Counted from the stretch's first letter, positions 21,228 through 31,942 are shown. The stretch is DNA of 64,000 bases from Euborellia annulipes (GCA_023213315.1 JAKCPI010002813.1:1-64000), one strand, 5' to 3'. Notes: generated from the letters alone by a model not told the origin. Made by a program: numbers and translations.

Positions 21228-21470
21228 ATGTCCGATACAGAGAACAAGTGCTCTTCTTCAACTTGTCTCAAAAAGGAAGAGATTGGGGAGTTTGGGTTTG
21301 ATAAAGAGAGAGAGGGGGTGAGTTTTAGGGGGAGGGTGGACAGTGGAATGAAACCGAGCTTATCTCCAGAGGGGACAGCTCCTCCCCTTACTTTCTTAAT
21401 TGATGTTGTTGACATTGTGGTTTCAAAAGGTACTTCACATAGAGATTTGGATGCAAATAGAGATAAATAA
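21228..21470 (+). CDS. doubtful 80-codon open frame, unknown
   Basis: ATG to TAA frame of 80 codons in a patch that is clearly richer in G than its surroundings. The predicted protein is charged at the N-terminal half (MSDTENKCSSS...) and has a hydrophobic stretch near residues 55-67 (LTFLIDVVDIVV). No domain is recognised. An AG-ended pyrimidine-rich stretch lies directly before the ATG and a GTACTT word at about 21430 could be a donor, so an exon is conceivable. A 63-codon frame on the other strand overlaps it, which weakens the case. Confidence 0.15.
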   Translation: MSDTENKCSSSTCLKKEEIGEFGFDKEREGVSFRGRVDSGMKPSLSPEGTAPPLTFLIDVVDIVVSKGTSHRDLDANRDK

Positions 21471-22015
21471 TTAAAGGTTTTTTGGTCAGCAATTTTATTT
21501 ATATTAATGAGTGAAAAGAGTATAGGTTATTTCAAAATAAAAAAAAAGTGTTTTATGCTTTAGATCGGCGTAAATCTCAAGTGTCGTAGTGTTTTTTTTA
21601 TTCCCTCCCTAGCGAAATAAATTTTTGATGAATGGCAAACAGAGAATACAATAAATAAAACTTTTATTTTTTTTGTTTGTTTTCAAAGGGAAACTAATAA
21701 TAGTTTTGATTAAGTAAAATATGATTGGTTTTTATTTGATTTGATCTACTGATATTATTCTAAATTTTAGAATAATAAATAAATACTTTTTTATATTAAT
21801 ATTTAAAGCAGAAATATAATGGATTATTGAATTTTTGATTTCAATGCAGAGATTGAAAAATAAATTATTTTTAATTGAAATAAATAAATAAATAAAATCC
21901 GTTATTACTGTATAAACTACGTAGTATATTGATTTAATTTTATTTGATGACAACATTCTCAATATTTTTTATTTATAAATCTATTGACTCTAACCTTAAT
22001 TTGAAATATTAACAT
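21471..22015. other. no gene seen
   Basis: Very AT-rich; nothing recognised. Confidence 0.4.
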
Positions 22016-22016
22016 T

Positions 22017-22060
22017 TTAAGGTTGTTCGGATAGTACCCCGTAAGGGTTTGGACCCAGGT
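22017..22060 (+). mobile_element. TTAA-flanked element, left-end fragment
   Basis: TTAAGGTTGTTCGGATAGTA matches the left end of the elements at 19817 and 30924, then the match stops. Confidence 0.6.
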
Positions 22061-22180
22061 AGAAACCAAAACCGGTTTTTTTGGCTAATTTTCAAAAAAC
22101 CGAGAAACCGAGTTTTAACCGAAAAACCGAATTCGGTTTTTTTTTTAATTTTTTCTTCAGTAATACTTGTATTTAAATCA

Positions 22181-22360
22181 GGGGCGTATATAGAAATTAT
22201 TTTCGGGGGGGGGGGGCCGAACTCAAAAAATTTTTCTGCGGAAAATTTTTTTTTAAGAAACTAATTTTTTTTTTCAAACGAAATTTTTTGCGGAACATTT
22301 TTTCTTTTGCAGAACCAAAGTTTTCCATCCTGCGGAAAAATTTGTTGCGCTGATGTCTGT
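22181..22360 (+). mobile_element. hAT-like element fragment
   Basis: Starts CAGGGGCGTATATAG and a G-run; the interior words (TTTCTGCGGAAAA, 'ttaagaaactaa') match, inverted, the element at 55074-55289. The far end is degraded. Confidence 0.5.
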
Positions 22361-22446
22361 ATATCCCTATATATGTATATGTGTTTGGGAAATTATCATG
22401 AATACAATATCAATAAATAAATAAAAGTAAAATAATAATTATACTA

Positions 22447-22630
22447 AATTAACCTTGACCTATGAGTCAGAGGTAGAGCATTGGCTTCTGATATCAAGGG
22501 TCAAGGTTCGCATCCCGTCCCAGGCGACAAAATTTATTTAATTTCAATTAAATAACAATCAATTGAAATAAATAGGGACGGGGTCTAAATGGCCTCCGCT
22601 GCCGAAAAAGTCTTTAAAACGAATTAAAAA
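22447..22630 (+). mobile_element. SINE-2-like, tRNA-derived
   Basis: Head ACCTTGACCTATGAGTCAGA with A-box-like GTAGAGCATTGG, B box AGGTTCGCATCCC, body 'caattgaaataaatagggac', 'taaatggcctccgctgccg' and an A-rich end. The head differs from the 19595 copy. Confidence 0.7.
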
Positions 22631-22639
22631 AAAATATAG

Positions 22640-23357
22640 GTTATATTTAAGTAATTAAAATTTTTTAAATTTTTCTCTGTCTCCGATCAAAAACAAAATG
22701 TATTTCATTATTATTCCTAATTTGTAGGTTATTCTTGATTCTTATTTTAAAGTTGATCGATATGATAAATTACATCCAAACATATTATCAATATTTTCAA
22801 ACTACAAAGATAAATAAATAGGCTATTTAAATTTTTAAAAACTCTTGAAATTTTCAAGCTAGACATTAATTAACTATTCAAATTATCCAAAATTACTATA
22901 ATTAATTTCAGTTCAATTTTAAATATCCATTATCTCGATTTCACTATTCCACAAACATGCAAACGAAAAATAATATCCCCTCTCAATGACATATCATCGT
23001 CCTCTAATGGAATTTAACAAGGAACTCGAAAGGTCTTTTCTAATGAAACGTGACGACGAATCAGAGCTTTTGGACGTGAAGGTTACTTTGATCTGAGACG
23101 AGTCGAAAACCACAACGAAAAGTTTTAATTTAATTAATTGAACGGTTACTCAATTTGATTTACTCTCTCTCGAAAGAAATATAATAACGAAGTTAACTGT
23201 AAAAAAATTTATTTACTTAGAGCTTCTATGTGAATTATATTCTATTAGTAAATGTACTTACCTATAATTTAAAAAAATATAGATTTTTTTTAATTGTTCC
23301 CTTTGTTTTACTGAGGCCATTAAGGGGTTATAATAAATTTATTTTATTAATTAATTG
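22640..23357. other. no gene seen
   Basis: AT-rich DNA. A minus-strand TATAG|GTAAGT word near 23252 is discussed under rejected items. Confidence 0.4.
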
Positions 23358-23463
23358 TACAGTCGACGCTACAAGTGTCTGATATCCCCGAGAGTGGAGC
23401 CTTCAACTTAGTCAACCAAAACAATATTTTTACATTAAAAAAATCATCGGAAGATTATATGTA

Positions 23464-23656
23464 CAGTGAGGGACAATATTAAGTCCCACTGATGCGATTT
23501 CTACTTGTGATTATTTCATTGGTTTTTAATTAATGGAAACCCTCATGGTTCAAACCTAGACAATTTCCAATAAAGATTTTCATTTTCTTTTATAAAAACA
23601 ATGAAATAATCTCAAGTAGAAAACGCATGGGCGGGACTTAATATTGGCCCTCACTG
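23464..23656. mobile_element. mariner-type MITE, copy 2
   Basis: Ends CAGTGAGGGACAATATTAAG and (reversed) CAGTGAGGGCCAATATTAAG, TA on both sides (23462-23463, 23657-23658). Clearly the same family as 8003-8212. Confidence 0.88.
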
Positions 23657-23729
23657 TACCTGGTATAAGGAAAGGACCGGAGACTAAAAGCCAGCATTTG
23701 ATGGACTCGTCTCACATCATTTTTAATTA

Positions 23730-24855
23730 GGGGAGAGAGGGGTAATGGCGCTCACTGGGTAATGGCGCTCACCCCTGTAACTCTGTCAAAATAAAACTTA
23801 GAAAATCGCCACGGGCGTGAAATGCAAGGGGAGGGGGTCTCTAACAGGCAACAATGCAAAAGGACAGTCAGCTTGCGTCATGTGACCGTGAAGTGAGTTT
23901 CTTCGTTTGTCACCGCACTGATCTAATTTTCGGTGTAGTGTTTTTTGTCGATAAGTCCAAAATTCTAATGCTTATTAAATTTTTAATTTTACTTTTCTGA
24001 CAATAAAACTATTCTATTCTGTGATAATGTAATCAATTTTCAACAATTGCAAATGATTTTTTTTTATTTCAAATTAATTATAAAACTACCGTTTGGGGTA
24101 ATACCGCTCATCTGAGCGCCATTACCCCTTAGAAAGTTTTTCAGACTGTGAAGATGAAGAGCAGCTTTGTGTCGATGACAGTGATGATGAATTGAATGTG
24201 GATGATGAAAATTATAACAAAAGTATTATTTGCGAAGAAATTGGAAAAAATAACGAGTTGTGGTATTGCTGCGCCATCTGTGGGATGTGGGCTCATGCTA
24301 TGTGTTCAGTGTGGAATTCGCCAGATGGATATATCTGTGATTTAAGTGTCCAAAAATAAAATATTTTATTTCTAATTAGTGTTACCTCTAATAATAGTAA
24401 TTAGTTTATATTATAATTATAATAATTGAAGTTGATTTCACATCGAAGACTTTACTCTATTTGTTATATTGAAAAAGGCTAATCTTACGTCCAAATGGGA
24501 ATAATTGATGCTAATTTGTGATTGTAGACTTTACTTTTATTGTATAAGATTGATCTCATAATTATTTCTTTAATTAAAATGTATCTTACATGTTATATTC
24601 CAAAAACATGTTTGAGCGTTATTACCCCATGCCCTGAGCGGCATTACCCAAAGCCAGGGGCAATGCCGCTCAAACATGTTTTTTTAATATTGGTTCACTA
24701 CTACTAGTAGGTCAAAGATATATGCTTTTGGTGTTAAATTGTTGATTACTCGATAATTAAAGACTTTATTACCCATCTTAATTTGAATTTATAATACATG
24801 ATTTAAAAGATACACCATGTTTTCCTTAAGTGAGCGCCATTCCCCCTCTCTCCCC
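23730..24855. mobile_element. pogo/Tigger-type element remnant
   Basis: Inverted ends GGGGAGAGAGGGGTAATGGC with TA flanks (23728-23729, 24856-24857). The motif AGCGCCATTACCCC, in both orientations and with small changes, recurs at 23740-23777, 24095-24128, 24613-24680 and 24830-24848, and may be the transposase-binding repeats. The interior keeps only the C-terminal end of a protein (24102-24359). Confidence 0.7.
24102..24359 (+). pseudogene. C-terminal transposase fragment with zinc finger
   Basis: An 85-codon frame open from after a stop at 24099 to TAA at 24359, with no ATG of its own. It has an acidic linker (SDCEDEEQ, DDSDDELNVDDE), then a cysteine/histidine cluster, CCAICGMWAHAMC ... 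YICDLS. This is the PHD-like finger found at the C-terminus of many pogo/Tigger-type DDE transposases. The expected last CxxC pair reads CDLS, so one metal-binding cysteine is a serine. The DDE domain is missing, replaced by non-coding sequence, so this is a decayed copy. Confidence 0.65.
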
Positions 24856-25059
24856 TAATAGATATTTCGACCGGCATCACTCCAGGTCATCATCATCAAC
24901 AGTACATAAAAGTGATCTGGTGAAGGTGACACGGGCGGTTTATACACAGTTCCCAAAAATACTACTTTTAAGACAACACGACAGCTAAGCATTTTGTTTG
25001 CCTAAGCTCAAGGATTCACTCTCTAGCACATCAAGCACTTGTGACCCCGACTGTACCGG

Positions 25060-25354
25060 TTGCTCCCGGGGATGTTCCACATGGGGTCATCCATCCGACA
25101 TTTCGACTTGTTTGTTTGTTTGCAATGATCTTGGTGGCTTTTGCCTCCCGGCTATAATTAAAAATGAATTAGGCCTATATGTTATAATCTATTCTTGAAA
25201 TTCTATTTGTTGTCTGCACTTTTAGAAATTAGGATCGGGTTGCCAGTAAACTCACTCAAATATTCCTACAAAGGTGTTATTTTTTGTAGTCCTCTAATCT
25301 TCCACAACAGAGAAATTAGTTTTTATTTTTTACCTGACTACTTCTCCTATCTTC
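25060..25354. other. no gene seen
   Basis: Nothing recognised beyond the mariner-type right end just upstream. Confidence 0.3.
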
Positions 25355-25560
25355 TTAATCCCGCGGTGCGGGGTCGGCGGTCCTCACTCTTTCCCTCCAT
25401 TCTCCCCTAACATGTGTTTTTGCGACCAGGAAGGATAGAACAGGAGGCCTGTTGAAAATATAGAAGAAAGAGACAGACATACAAAGAACAGAACTACCTG
25501 TCCCAGCTCGGTCAGCTCGTGGACGCCATCCACCCACAAGATGTGGACCCCTGAGCGAAT
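25355..25560. other. GC-richer island, unassigned
   Basis: About 200 bp of higher G+C with CCGCGGTGCGGGGTCGGCGG and 'gctcggtcagctcgtggacg' words. A 60-codon minus-strand frame spans it but has no recognisable domain. It may be part of a transposable element or an exon; I cannot tell. Confidence 0.3.
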
Positions 25561-26460
25561 TTTTTACCTGACTCCCAAAATCTTTTGTATCTTCATTAAA
25601 AGAAAAAACTTTGAATTTTCTCGAAAGAATAACTAGGATTTAATAAATCCAACAAGTCGACTCTTATTTAGAATCTTTTGTATTTTTATTAAAATCTTTT
25701 GCAATCTCTCTTTGGAAATGTTTCTAGACACTGATGATACCAAATTTTTTCGTAAAGTAACTAGACTCCTTCGAGAATTTAGAGACTAGTTATATAATAA
25801 AAGTAAATTGCTAGATTCCTCGGTTTAAAAATTCCCAAGAACTCCAAAAAACAAATGGGAACGCATTCTTTCTCAAGCAGTGTCTATATCCCTCTTATTA
25901 ATGGAGAGAGACGTTCAGGAAAATAAATGTTTGGCAATCAATCGGTGCGAATCCACGTTCAGTGAGTGCATTTATTACCTTGTCATTCGTTCATTATTTT
26001 TAGCCATCGATAATTCGCCTGAGGGCAAATCATATGCTTGATTTGAAGGGGAAATGATTTCCAATCAGCATTCAGTCAACGTCAATCAAACACCATCGAA
26101 AACTCTGCCAAAAGAATCGACTGGGCTTCACTCAAATTTTTATGAATTCCTCCTACTTCTCTTTTGGATTAGTTTGTTTATTTTTGACCAGAACAATTTA
26201 TCTAGATTATTGACACCTTTTTTGGCAAGAAAATAAAATATACGGAAAGAAATATACTTAAAAAAAAAAAAAACAAATACAAAACTTTTTCCCCAAAAAA
26301 AACTTTTATGAAACAAGAATTAGATTGATTGTATGATTAATCACAACATATTCAAGTAGTTTCAGTATGAGTTTGGTTCCAATTGATCAAGCAATCCAGA
26401 TAAAAATTTAATTATTAAAAAGTAAAACGACGCGTCGTGACGGTACGATCATAAAATAAA
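25561..26460. other. no gene seen
   Basis: AT-rich DNA. At about 26428 there is a 12-bp CpG-rich palindrome, ACGACGCGTCGT, unusual for this composition. Confidence 0.35.
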
Positions 26461-26467
26461 TATAAAA

Positions 26468-27228
26468 AAATCTGGTGTGACTGGCGCACAGCACACAACT
26501 TTCTCTTACCTTCGGTAACCGAAAGTTGTGTACTGTGCTTAGTCATCACCAGATTTTTTGTGTCGACATGTATTTAGTTTCCGACAGTAGGGGTACATAT
26601 TCGAATTCAAGGATGTAAAATTTATAAGTATGGGAAAATATTTATATTTTGTTACCATGGCAACCATTTCTCCTATCTTTCCTATGAAGCACAAGAGTAA
26701 AGTGTGCTTCAAACAATTTTGAGAGCAAAACGAGAATATACATTTGAAAGAGCATCTAAAAAATAATTGATTTTTGAATTTTAATCAAAATCGTTAGAGC
26801 GAATTTTGAGAAAATCGAAAAAAGCTGAAAAAGTACATCAGTAAAGTACTAGTACTCTTTGGCCGATTTTGATTAAAAGCTTATTTTTCCGGTCCCGCGG
26901 GGTGTTTAACTTAAATATAAAATTTCAGCCTCATAGCTCAATTCCTTCATGCTTAAAATTGAACACACACCCACCCACCCACCACACACACTCACAGACA
27001 GATCATGTCGTGAAAACCGCAATATTTTGTTTACAGACAGACACATACACACATAACACACACACACACACACATAGACAGACAGACCATGTCGCGAAAC
27101 CCCTTTTTTGGATTCAGGGGACCTCAAAACGTGAAGATCCATCAAAATCTCGACATCGAATTTTTGACATGAATCCAATACTTTCTCTCTATATATATAT
27201 TACATATATACATAGGTAAGAGAAAGTA
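26468..27228 (-). repeat. R1 element, full copy
   Basis: Minus-oriented. Large hairpin at 26468-26556 (AATCTGGTGTGACTGG ... CACCAGATT), 'gttaccatggcaacca', the AGTACTAGTACT palindrome at about 26844, a CA-rich expansion at 26960-27090 (longer than in other copies), GGGGACCTCAAAAC, 'cgacatcgaatttt', and the small hairpin ending GTAAGAGAAAGT. Open frames across it are shadows. Confidence 0.9.
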
Positions 27229-27346
27229 AAAAACAATTATTTTATTCAAGTTGGTACTGAGAGTTATTTTATTTCCAACTGTAAACCTAAACATCAAATT
27301 ATAAACTTCATCTCATCTTTAAGATTAAGATTTGTAGGCTCCCGAG

Positions 27347-27585
27347 TAAAAATGATTAAAAATGATCTAGGGATCCACACGCCCGCAGCAGGTCTGCATA
27401 GTGAACCACGCAGGGATATACACGCGCGCACCAGAGACACACACTTTTCTTCTGGTCACTTTCGATCTACTGTGTGTCTCTGGTGCGGGCGTGTATATCC
27501 CTGTGTGTCCCTAAAGGTTCACTATGCAGACCTGCATACCGGGCGTGTGGTTCTCTCGAACATTTTTAATCATTTTTACTTGGGC
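27347..27585. repeat. GC-rich foldback element, copy 1
   Basis: Outer arms 'aaaaatgattaaaaatgat' / 'atcatttttaatcattttt', inner arms CACGCCCGCAGCAGGTCTGC and its inverse, then ACACACGCCCG-type words, around a non-repeated centre at 27440-27475 (TTCTTCTGGTCACTTTCGAT). Long inverted arms with GC-rich interior and AT-rich tips suggest a foldback-type mobile element. Confidence 0.8.
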
Positions 27586-27719
27586 TTAAAGGTTCTTTCA
27601 ATTTAGCAAATTTACTCTAGAACGTTGTAGCTAGATACAGAAATCTGATAATTAACAAGAAGATTGTACTAATCGTTCAGAGGATAACCATGGACAACTG
27701 GCCCTAAGCAATTGCATTA

Positions 27720-28060
27720 ATTGCCCAATTACCTTCTTTATTGGTTAATAGGTTCTTTTAAATCTATCAATATAATTAACTCGACTAGAAATTACTTTGG
27801 GATCACCCATCTGGACCTCATTGGGTCCCAAGGAATGCCCAATAGGAAAATCCCTATAAGGGCCCAATTAAAACACAATCGGGAAATTCTCAGGAAAAAT
27901 AAAATAACTTATAGTCAGTTTCTCCCAATTGGATTCTGTGTGGGACCTAATTGGGAAATAATTGTCCAATCAGGGCCACTCAGGACTTTGCGTGACATCC
28001 CAATGGGCAGCCCAATGAGGACCCAATAGGTCTTACATTAAAATTTCTAATCGGGAACCA
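27720..28060. repeat. cluster of CCCAAT / ATTGGG words
   Basis: Over about 320 bp CCCAAT or its complement occurs more than ten times at irregular spacing, several as CCCAATTGG or CCCAATGGGC. It looks like a degenerate short tandem or palindromic repeat. The 102-codon frame across it is probably an artefact. Confidence 0.55.
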
Positions 28061-28157
28061 GTCTATATATTAGTCTTAACTCAAAAATTGAATTTTCGGA
28101 CTTTCGCCACTGGTTCTCAGATCGCTCGATTCGCCACATGATTCTCAGCAGGCGATA

Positions 28158-28255
28158 TATTGGGATGCAAGCATATTTATTTAAATCATTTGGTATCCAA
28201 ATGATTTAAATAAATATTCAGCGGACTATCGAGGGACCGAATCCACTCCCCTTTA
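28158..28255 (-). mobile_element. SINE-1 fragment, degenerate
   Basis: Contains the 'taaatcatttggtatcc' hairpin word and a GGATTCGGTCCC B-box-like word on the minus strand. The tail is lost. Confidence 0.5.
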
Positions 28256-28329
28256 CTTTAAGATTATCACAAACGGTTGACATTTGCCAACATCTCTAAA
28301 CTTCTCGATTTCGCATGTGGGGGGGGGGG

Positions 28330-29055
28330 GGGGTAATTCCGTGTTCTATTTATTTTTTTTTTGTTTGAAATTTTGTGTTCAAAAATTAATTGAAATTTTC
28401 CTTCTCATTTATGTCTTTATTCGAAAACAATTCGCTATATTTTATTTGCTCTTTTATTAGTGATTTAAATTTCGCATTTACAGTTATTATCAACTTAAAA
28501 CATGGGTTTTGTTTGTCACAAATGAAGAGGCTGCCGGGCCACGCAAAAGAGAAATAAACCCTTCTCTTTTCTTGTGTACCGAAAGGACATTACGCCTCTC
28601 AGACAAACAGACAACAACAAATACAAATGGCTAGATACATCTACGCCGGAAGTGTGAAACCTCGCGTATTGACCGAGCAAGCGTATGCGCCCTCAGTTTA
28701 TATATATGTATGCATTTCGACCTCCGTCTTAAAGCCGATGTTTTAAGTTTACAAAATACAAGATCTTAAGTTTATTTGGAATTTATTTTTTTTTTCTTTC
28801 AAATTTCTTACTGGTGTCAGATTCAGACATGCGAAAAGCTATTTCGTCAAATAATCTCTTTTTATAGAAGAGTGTATTTGTAAGCTTTTCTTTATTATCT
28901 CACTTCTTTTTCCTAAACATATCAAAAACTACATAAAAAAGAATGCGAACATGCCGTGAATGAAACTTGTTAGATTTGGAAAATTACAAAGATAATGATT
29001 AAGATGAAACATGAAGATTGTGATAAAATATTTTTTAAGATAACAAATTTATGAG
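28330..29055. other. no gene seen
   Basis: A G-run at 28318-28333, then AT-rich DNA with a GC-richer patch at 28525-28720. No recognisable gene. Confidence 0.35.
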
Positions 29056-29058
29056 TTG

Positions 29059-29346
29059 AGTTTGTGTTTGATTGGCAAAAATTGCGCCCCCTGGAGTCGA
29101 ACCAGGACCTCCACGCTTTCGCGGCGGGTGTACTAGCTTTATCCTTGGTCGCAGGCCCAATAAACACAAAATCTTGCATCCGCCTATTATACTAATGAAA
29201 TTTTAATTTTATTTGTAAAATAGGCGGATGCGAAATTTTGTTTATTAGGCCGGCGACCTAGGATAAAGGTAGTCCGCCCACCGCGAAAGCGTGGAGGTCA
29301 TGGTTCGACCCCAGGGGGTGCAATTTTTGTCCAATCAAACACAAAC
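29059..29346. mobile_element. inverted pair of tRNA-like SINEs
   Basis: Two arms of about 135 bp (29059-29195 and 29210-29346) are inverted copies. Each has a tRNA-like module with a strong T arm (CCTGGTTCGACTCCAGG on the left arm's minus strand) and 'aagcgtggaggtc'. The short centre is AT-rich. The flank after 29330 matches 44280-44390, so the pair sits in an older repeat. Confidence 0.75.
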
Positions 29347-30030
29347 CTATCTCGCATATCTTAAACGATTGTCTTATTTACAGTCTATTTGAGCGTTGAT
29401 TGTGAAAAAATTTAATTTTGACTTTCTCTTACTTATATATGTAATATATAAAGTATTGGATTTATGTCCAAAATTTGATGTCTTGATTTTGATGGATATA
29501 CACAATTTGAGGTCTCCTGAGTCCAAAAAAGTGGTTTTCTCAAAATGGTTTGTCTGTGTGTGTGTGTGTATGTGTGTGAACAAAATATCTCAAGTTATGA
29601 GGTTGAAATTTTATCTTTAAACTTCCCCCTGGGAAGTGACTCGAAGCTTTTGAACAAATCGGCCAAAAAGTACTAGTACTTTACTGATGTAGTTTTTCAG
29701 TTTTTTTTCGATTTTCACAAAATTTGCTCCAACCATTTTGATTAAAATTCAAAAATCAATTATTTTTTAGATAAATATATATTCTCATTTTGTTCTCAAA
29801 ATTATTTGAAGCACACCTTACTCTTGTACTTCATAGAAAAGAGGAGAAATGGTTGCCATGGTAACAAAATGTAAATATTTGTCCGTTTATTACTAATATC
29901 GGCGGAAATAAACATACTGTATCTCCGACACAAAAAAATCGGGTGTGGCAAGCACAAAACACAACTTTCTCTTACCAAAGGTTTTTTTTTTTAAACAAAG
30001 CTCTACCTAGTTAATAAAATTTTGTTTTAA
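29347..30030. repeat. older repeat (29347-29415, 29985-30030) split by R1
   Basis: The words 'tatcttaaacgat', 'gtctatttgagcgttgattg' before the R1 copy and 'aaacaaagctctacc' after it are contiguous at 44310-44400, so that site is the unoccupied version. Confidence 0.7.
29421..29980 (+). repeat. R1 element, with visible empty site
   Basis: Starts ACTTTCTCTTACTTATATA and ends ...CACAACTTTCTCTTACC, lacking the return arm of the large hairpin. The AGTACTAGTACT palindrome is at about 29669. Comparison with 44385 places both ends within a few bases. Confidence 0.88.
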
Positions 30031-30920
30031 AAGGCCCTAATTACTACTACTTGACCCAAAAATATACAAATTGAAGAAATATTGACATAATTTTAATTAA
30101 ATTTAAATATCACAGTTTTAAATTATTAAATAGATTTCTTTAGGATTTTTCTTTGTCTTCTTAAAGCAATTCCTCGAATTCTTCTGTTCTTAACCTTTTG
30201 CTTCTTTTCTATCTTCCTTTTCTAACTAGAGGGTATACGATTTGTCTTTTGTCAAATGGCGGAATGTGCAAAAAAGTTACCTCTCGGAAAGATCACTTAT
30301 TCGTTTATACTATATTTCTTACTGAAACTTTTTTTTCCGCACATAACAAGTCTGTGTGTGTTTTTTTTGTTGGGTTGTGTGAAGGGAGAGCGAGCGAGTT
30401 AACTAGCATAAAATTTTTTTTTTACAAAAGTTATTTTATTTCTACAAATAAATAATAAACTCTGACTGGAGATTTTTCTTTTTTTTTCACTTTGATTTGA
30501 CAAATTATTGGAAAAATATTTTATTTATTTATTTTTTTTTAAATAAATAGCCTAGATATTTTTTGACATAGGCTATATATACCGTATATAAAGTCACCAG
30601 GGATTCAAAAGCAAGTCACTTATTGTAATACAAGTAGAAAGCCCGCCTTCGGACCCCCTGGACCCCCTTGCTCGCCTTCGGTGAATTTATTCTTGCTTAC
30701 TTTTTGGAAATTTTAAATTTCCTTCTCTGACTTAGTTTTAAATTTCCCTCTTTGACTCAACGTCCTTTTATTCTGGTCACTCAGCGCCCTGATAGGCACA
30801 TACTCACAGGGACAGGAAGTCAGTGGCCTAGCGCTTTATATATATTGTAATAATGATATTCAGTAATCTACACAATTGATTTAAATAAAATAAAAAATTA
30901 ATACAGTAGAATCTCGTAAT
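30031..30920. other. no gene seen
   Basis: Mostly AT-rich. A GC-richer patch at 30635-30690 has CCTTCGG words and C/G-rich runs. The final word 'acagtagaatctcg' (about 30903-30916) resembles pogo/Tigger ends. Confidence 0.35.
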
Positions 30921-30923
30921 TAA

Positions 30924-31715
30924 GGTTGTTCGGATAGTACATCGTAAGTCATAATAGAATCTAAATTTTTTTTAAATAAAATTAAAAATTTGAATGCCAA
31001 AATTCCTTATTATAATTTAGTCGTGACCTATCATAGTTTATAATTGGATTAAGTTAATAATTTAATTACCAAAAATAATAAATGAATGACTTTCGACTTG
31101 AACAGTTTTTCACGTAATATAGAACTGGCAACATTGCATTCATCAACTATCTATTTTAAATCTTAAACGCCTTAAATTTTATTTTATTTAATATATTACA
31201 ATGTTTAATGCAAATCAGTTTAAACACAATGGACGATTTGCGAGAAAAAATATTGTAAAATTGAAAAAAAAATGTATCTGACATAGAGATAAGACACTTA
31301 TGCTATGCGACGTTGCCAGGCTGGTCTGACTCTCGAGAATTCATTATTTTTAAATATTAGCGACTGTCATTTTGGAGAATTTTTTTGACTTTCTTGTTAA
31401 AATATCTTTAAAAGCGGTCGGCAGAAACTTTTGGTTTTATTTTTAACGTATTCCTCGGAAGTGAATTAATAAAATGTAAGTTTTTTTGTTTTTTGTATCA
31501 TTTGCACAGATGCCTATATAATTCGATATGTGTGCGTTTCGTCGTTATTCCCCATAGGCTACATGTTAAATTTCAATTTTTTTAAAATTAATTACACGAT
31601 AACCCTGTGTCAGATCTGCTTCAAAATTTTATTTTTATACGTATTTGATAGTGATTAATAACATATTAAAAAATTAGCTTTTAATCAAGGAAAGTGCTTT
31701 AATGTCCGAACAACC
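30924..31715. mobile_element. TTAA-flanked TIR element, copy 2
   Basis: 792 bp, nearly identical along its whole length to 19817-20609, with GGTTGTTCGGA ends and TTAA flanks (30920-30923, 31716-31719). The few differences are mostly one-base indels in homopolymers. High identity suggests recent activity. Confidence 0.88.
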
Positions 31716-31717
31716 TT

Positions 31718-31942
31718 AAATTCTCATCTAATTATAAATTTGAAACTTTATTTATTCTCCGTAAGTGGTATTGATGAAGTTGGTTTATTTGAGAGAGAAA
31801 AACGATAAATTTTCAGCAATTTTGTATTAATTTACAAGGTGATGGAAATGTTGCCTTGTAAACAATAATAAAAAATTGCTGAAAATTTAGCGTTTTTCTT
31901 TCTCAAATTAATTTAATTATCTATAATTAGATGAGAATTTAA
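31718..31942. repeat. inverted repeat
   Basis: Outer arms 'aaattctcatctaattata' and its inverse, inner arms 'aaattttcagcaatttt' and its inverse, about 40 bp of loop. Possibly a small TIR element. Confidence 0.65.

Larger units (their letters stand above)
23360..25053. mobile_element. mariner-type element with two nested elements
   Basis: Ends begin CAGTCGACGCTACAAGTG (left) and, reversed, CAGTCGGGGTCACAAGTG (right), with TA on both sides (23358-23359, 25054-25055). The right end includes GAGCTTAGGCAAACAAAATG, matching the long ends of the 455-bp element at 47255-47709. Its interior is taken up by a mariner MITE (23464-23656) and a pogo-type element (23730-24855). Confidence 0.7.

Noticed and set aside
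23235..23285. Minus-strand TATAG|GTAAGT as a recursive-splicing site
   Set aside because: The tract before it is mixed A/T and not a good pyrimidine tract, and it is on the opposite strand to the two better sites.
24868..24900. Hammerhead-like core on the minus strand
   Set aside because: GAAA and a GGTC/GACC stem are present but CTGATGA reads TTGATGA and ACGT is lost; too degraded to list.
26869..27219. 116-codon plus-strand open frame
   Set aside because: Lies wholly within an R1 copy, with Thr/His runs from a CA repeat; no conservation in other copies.
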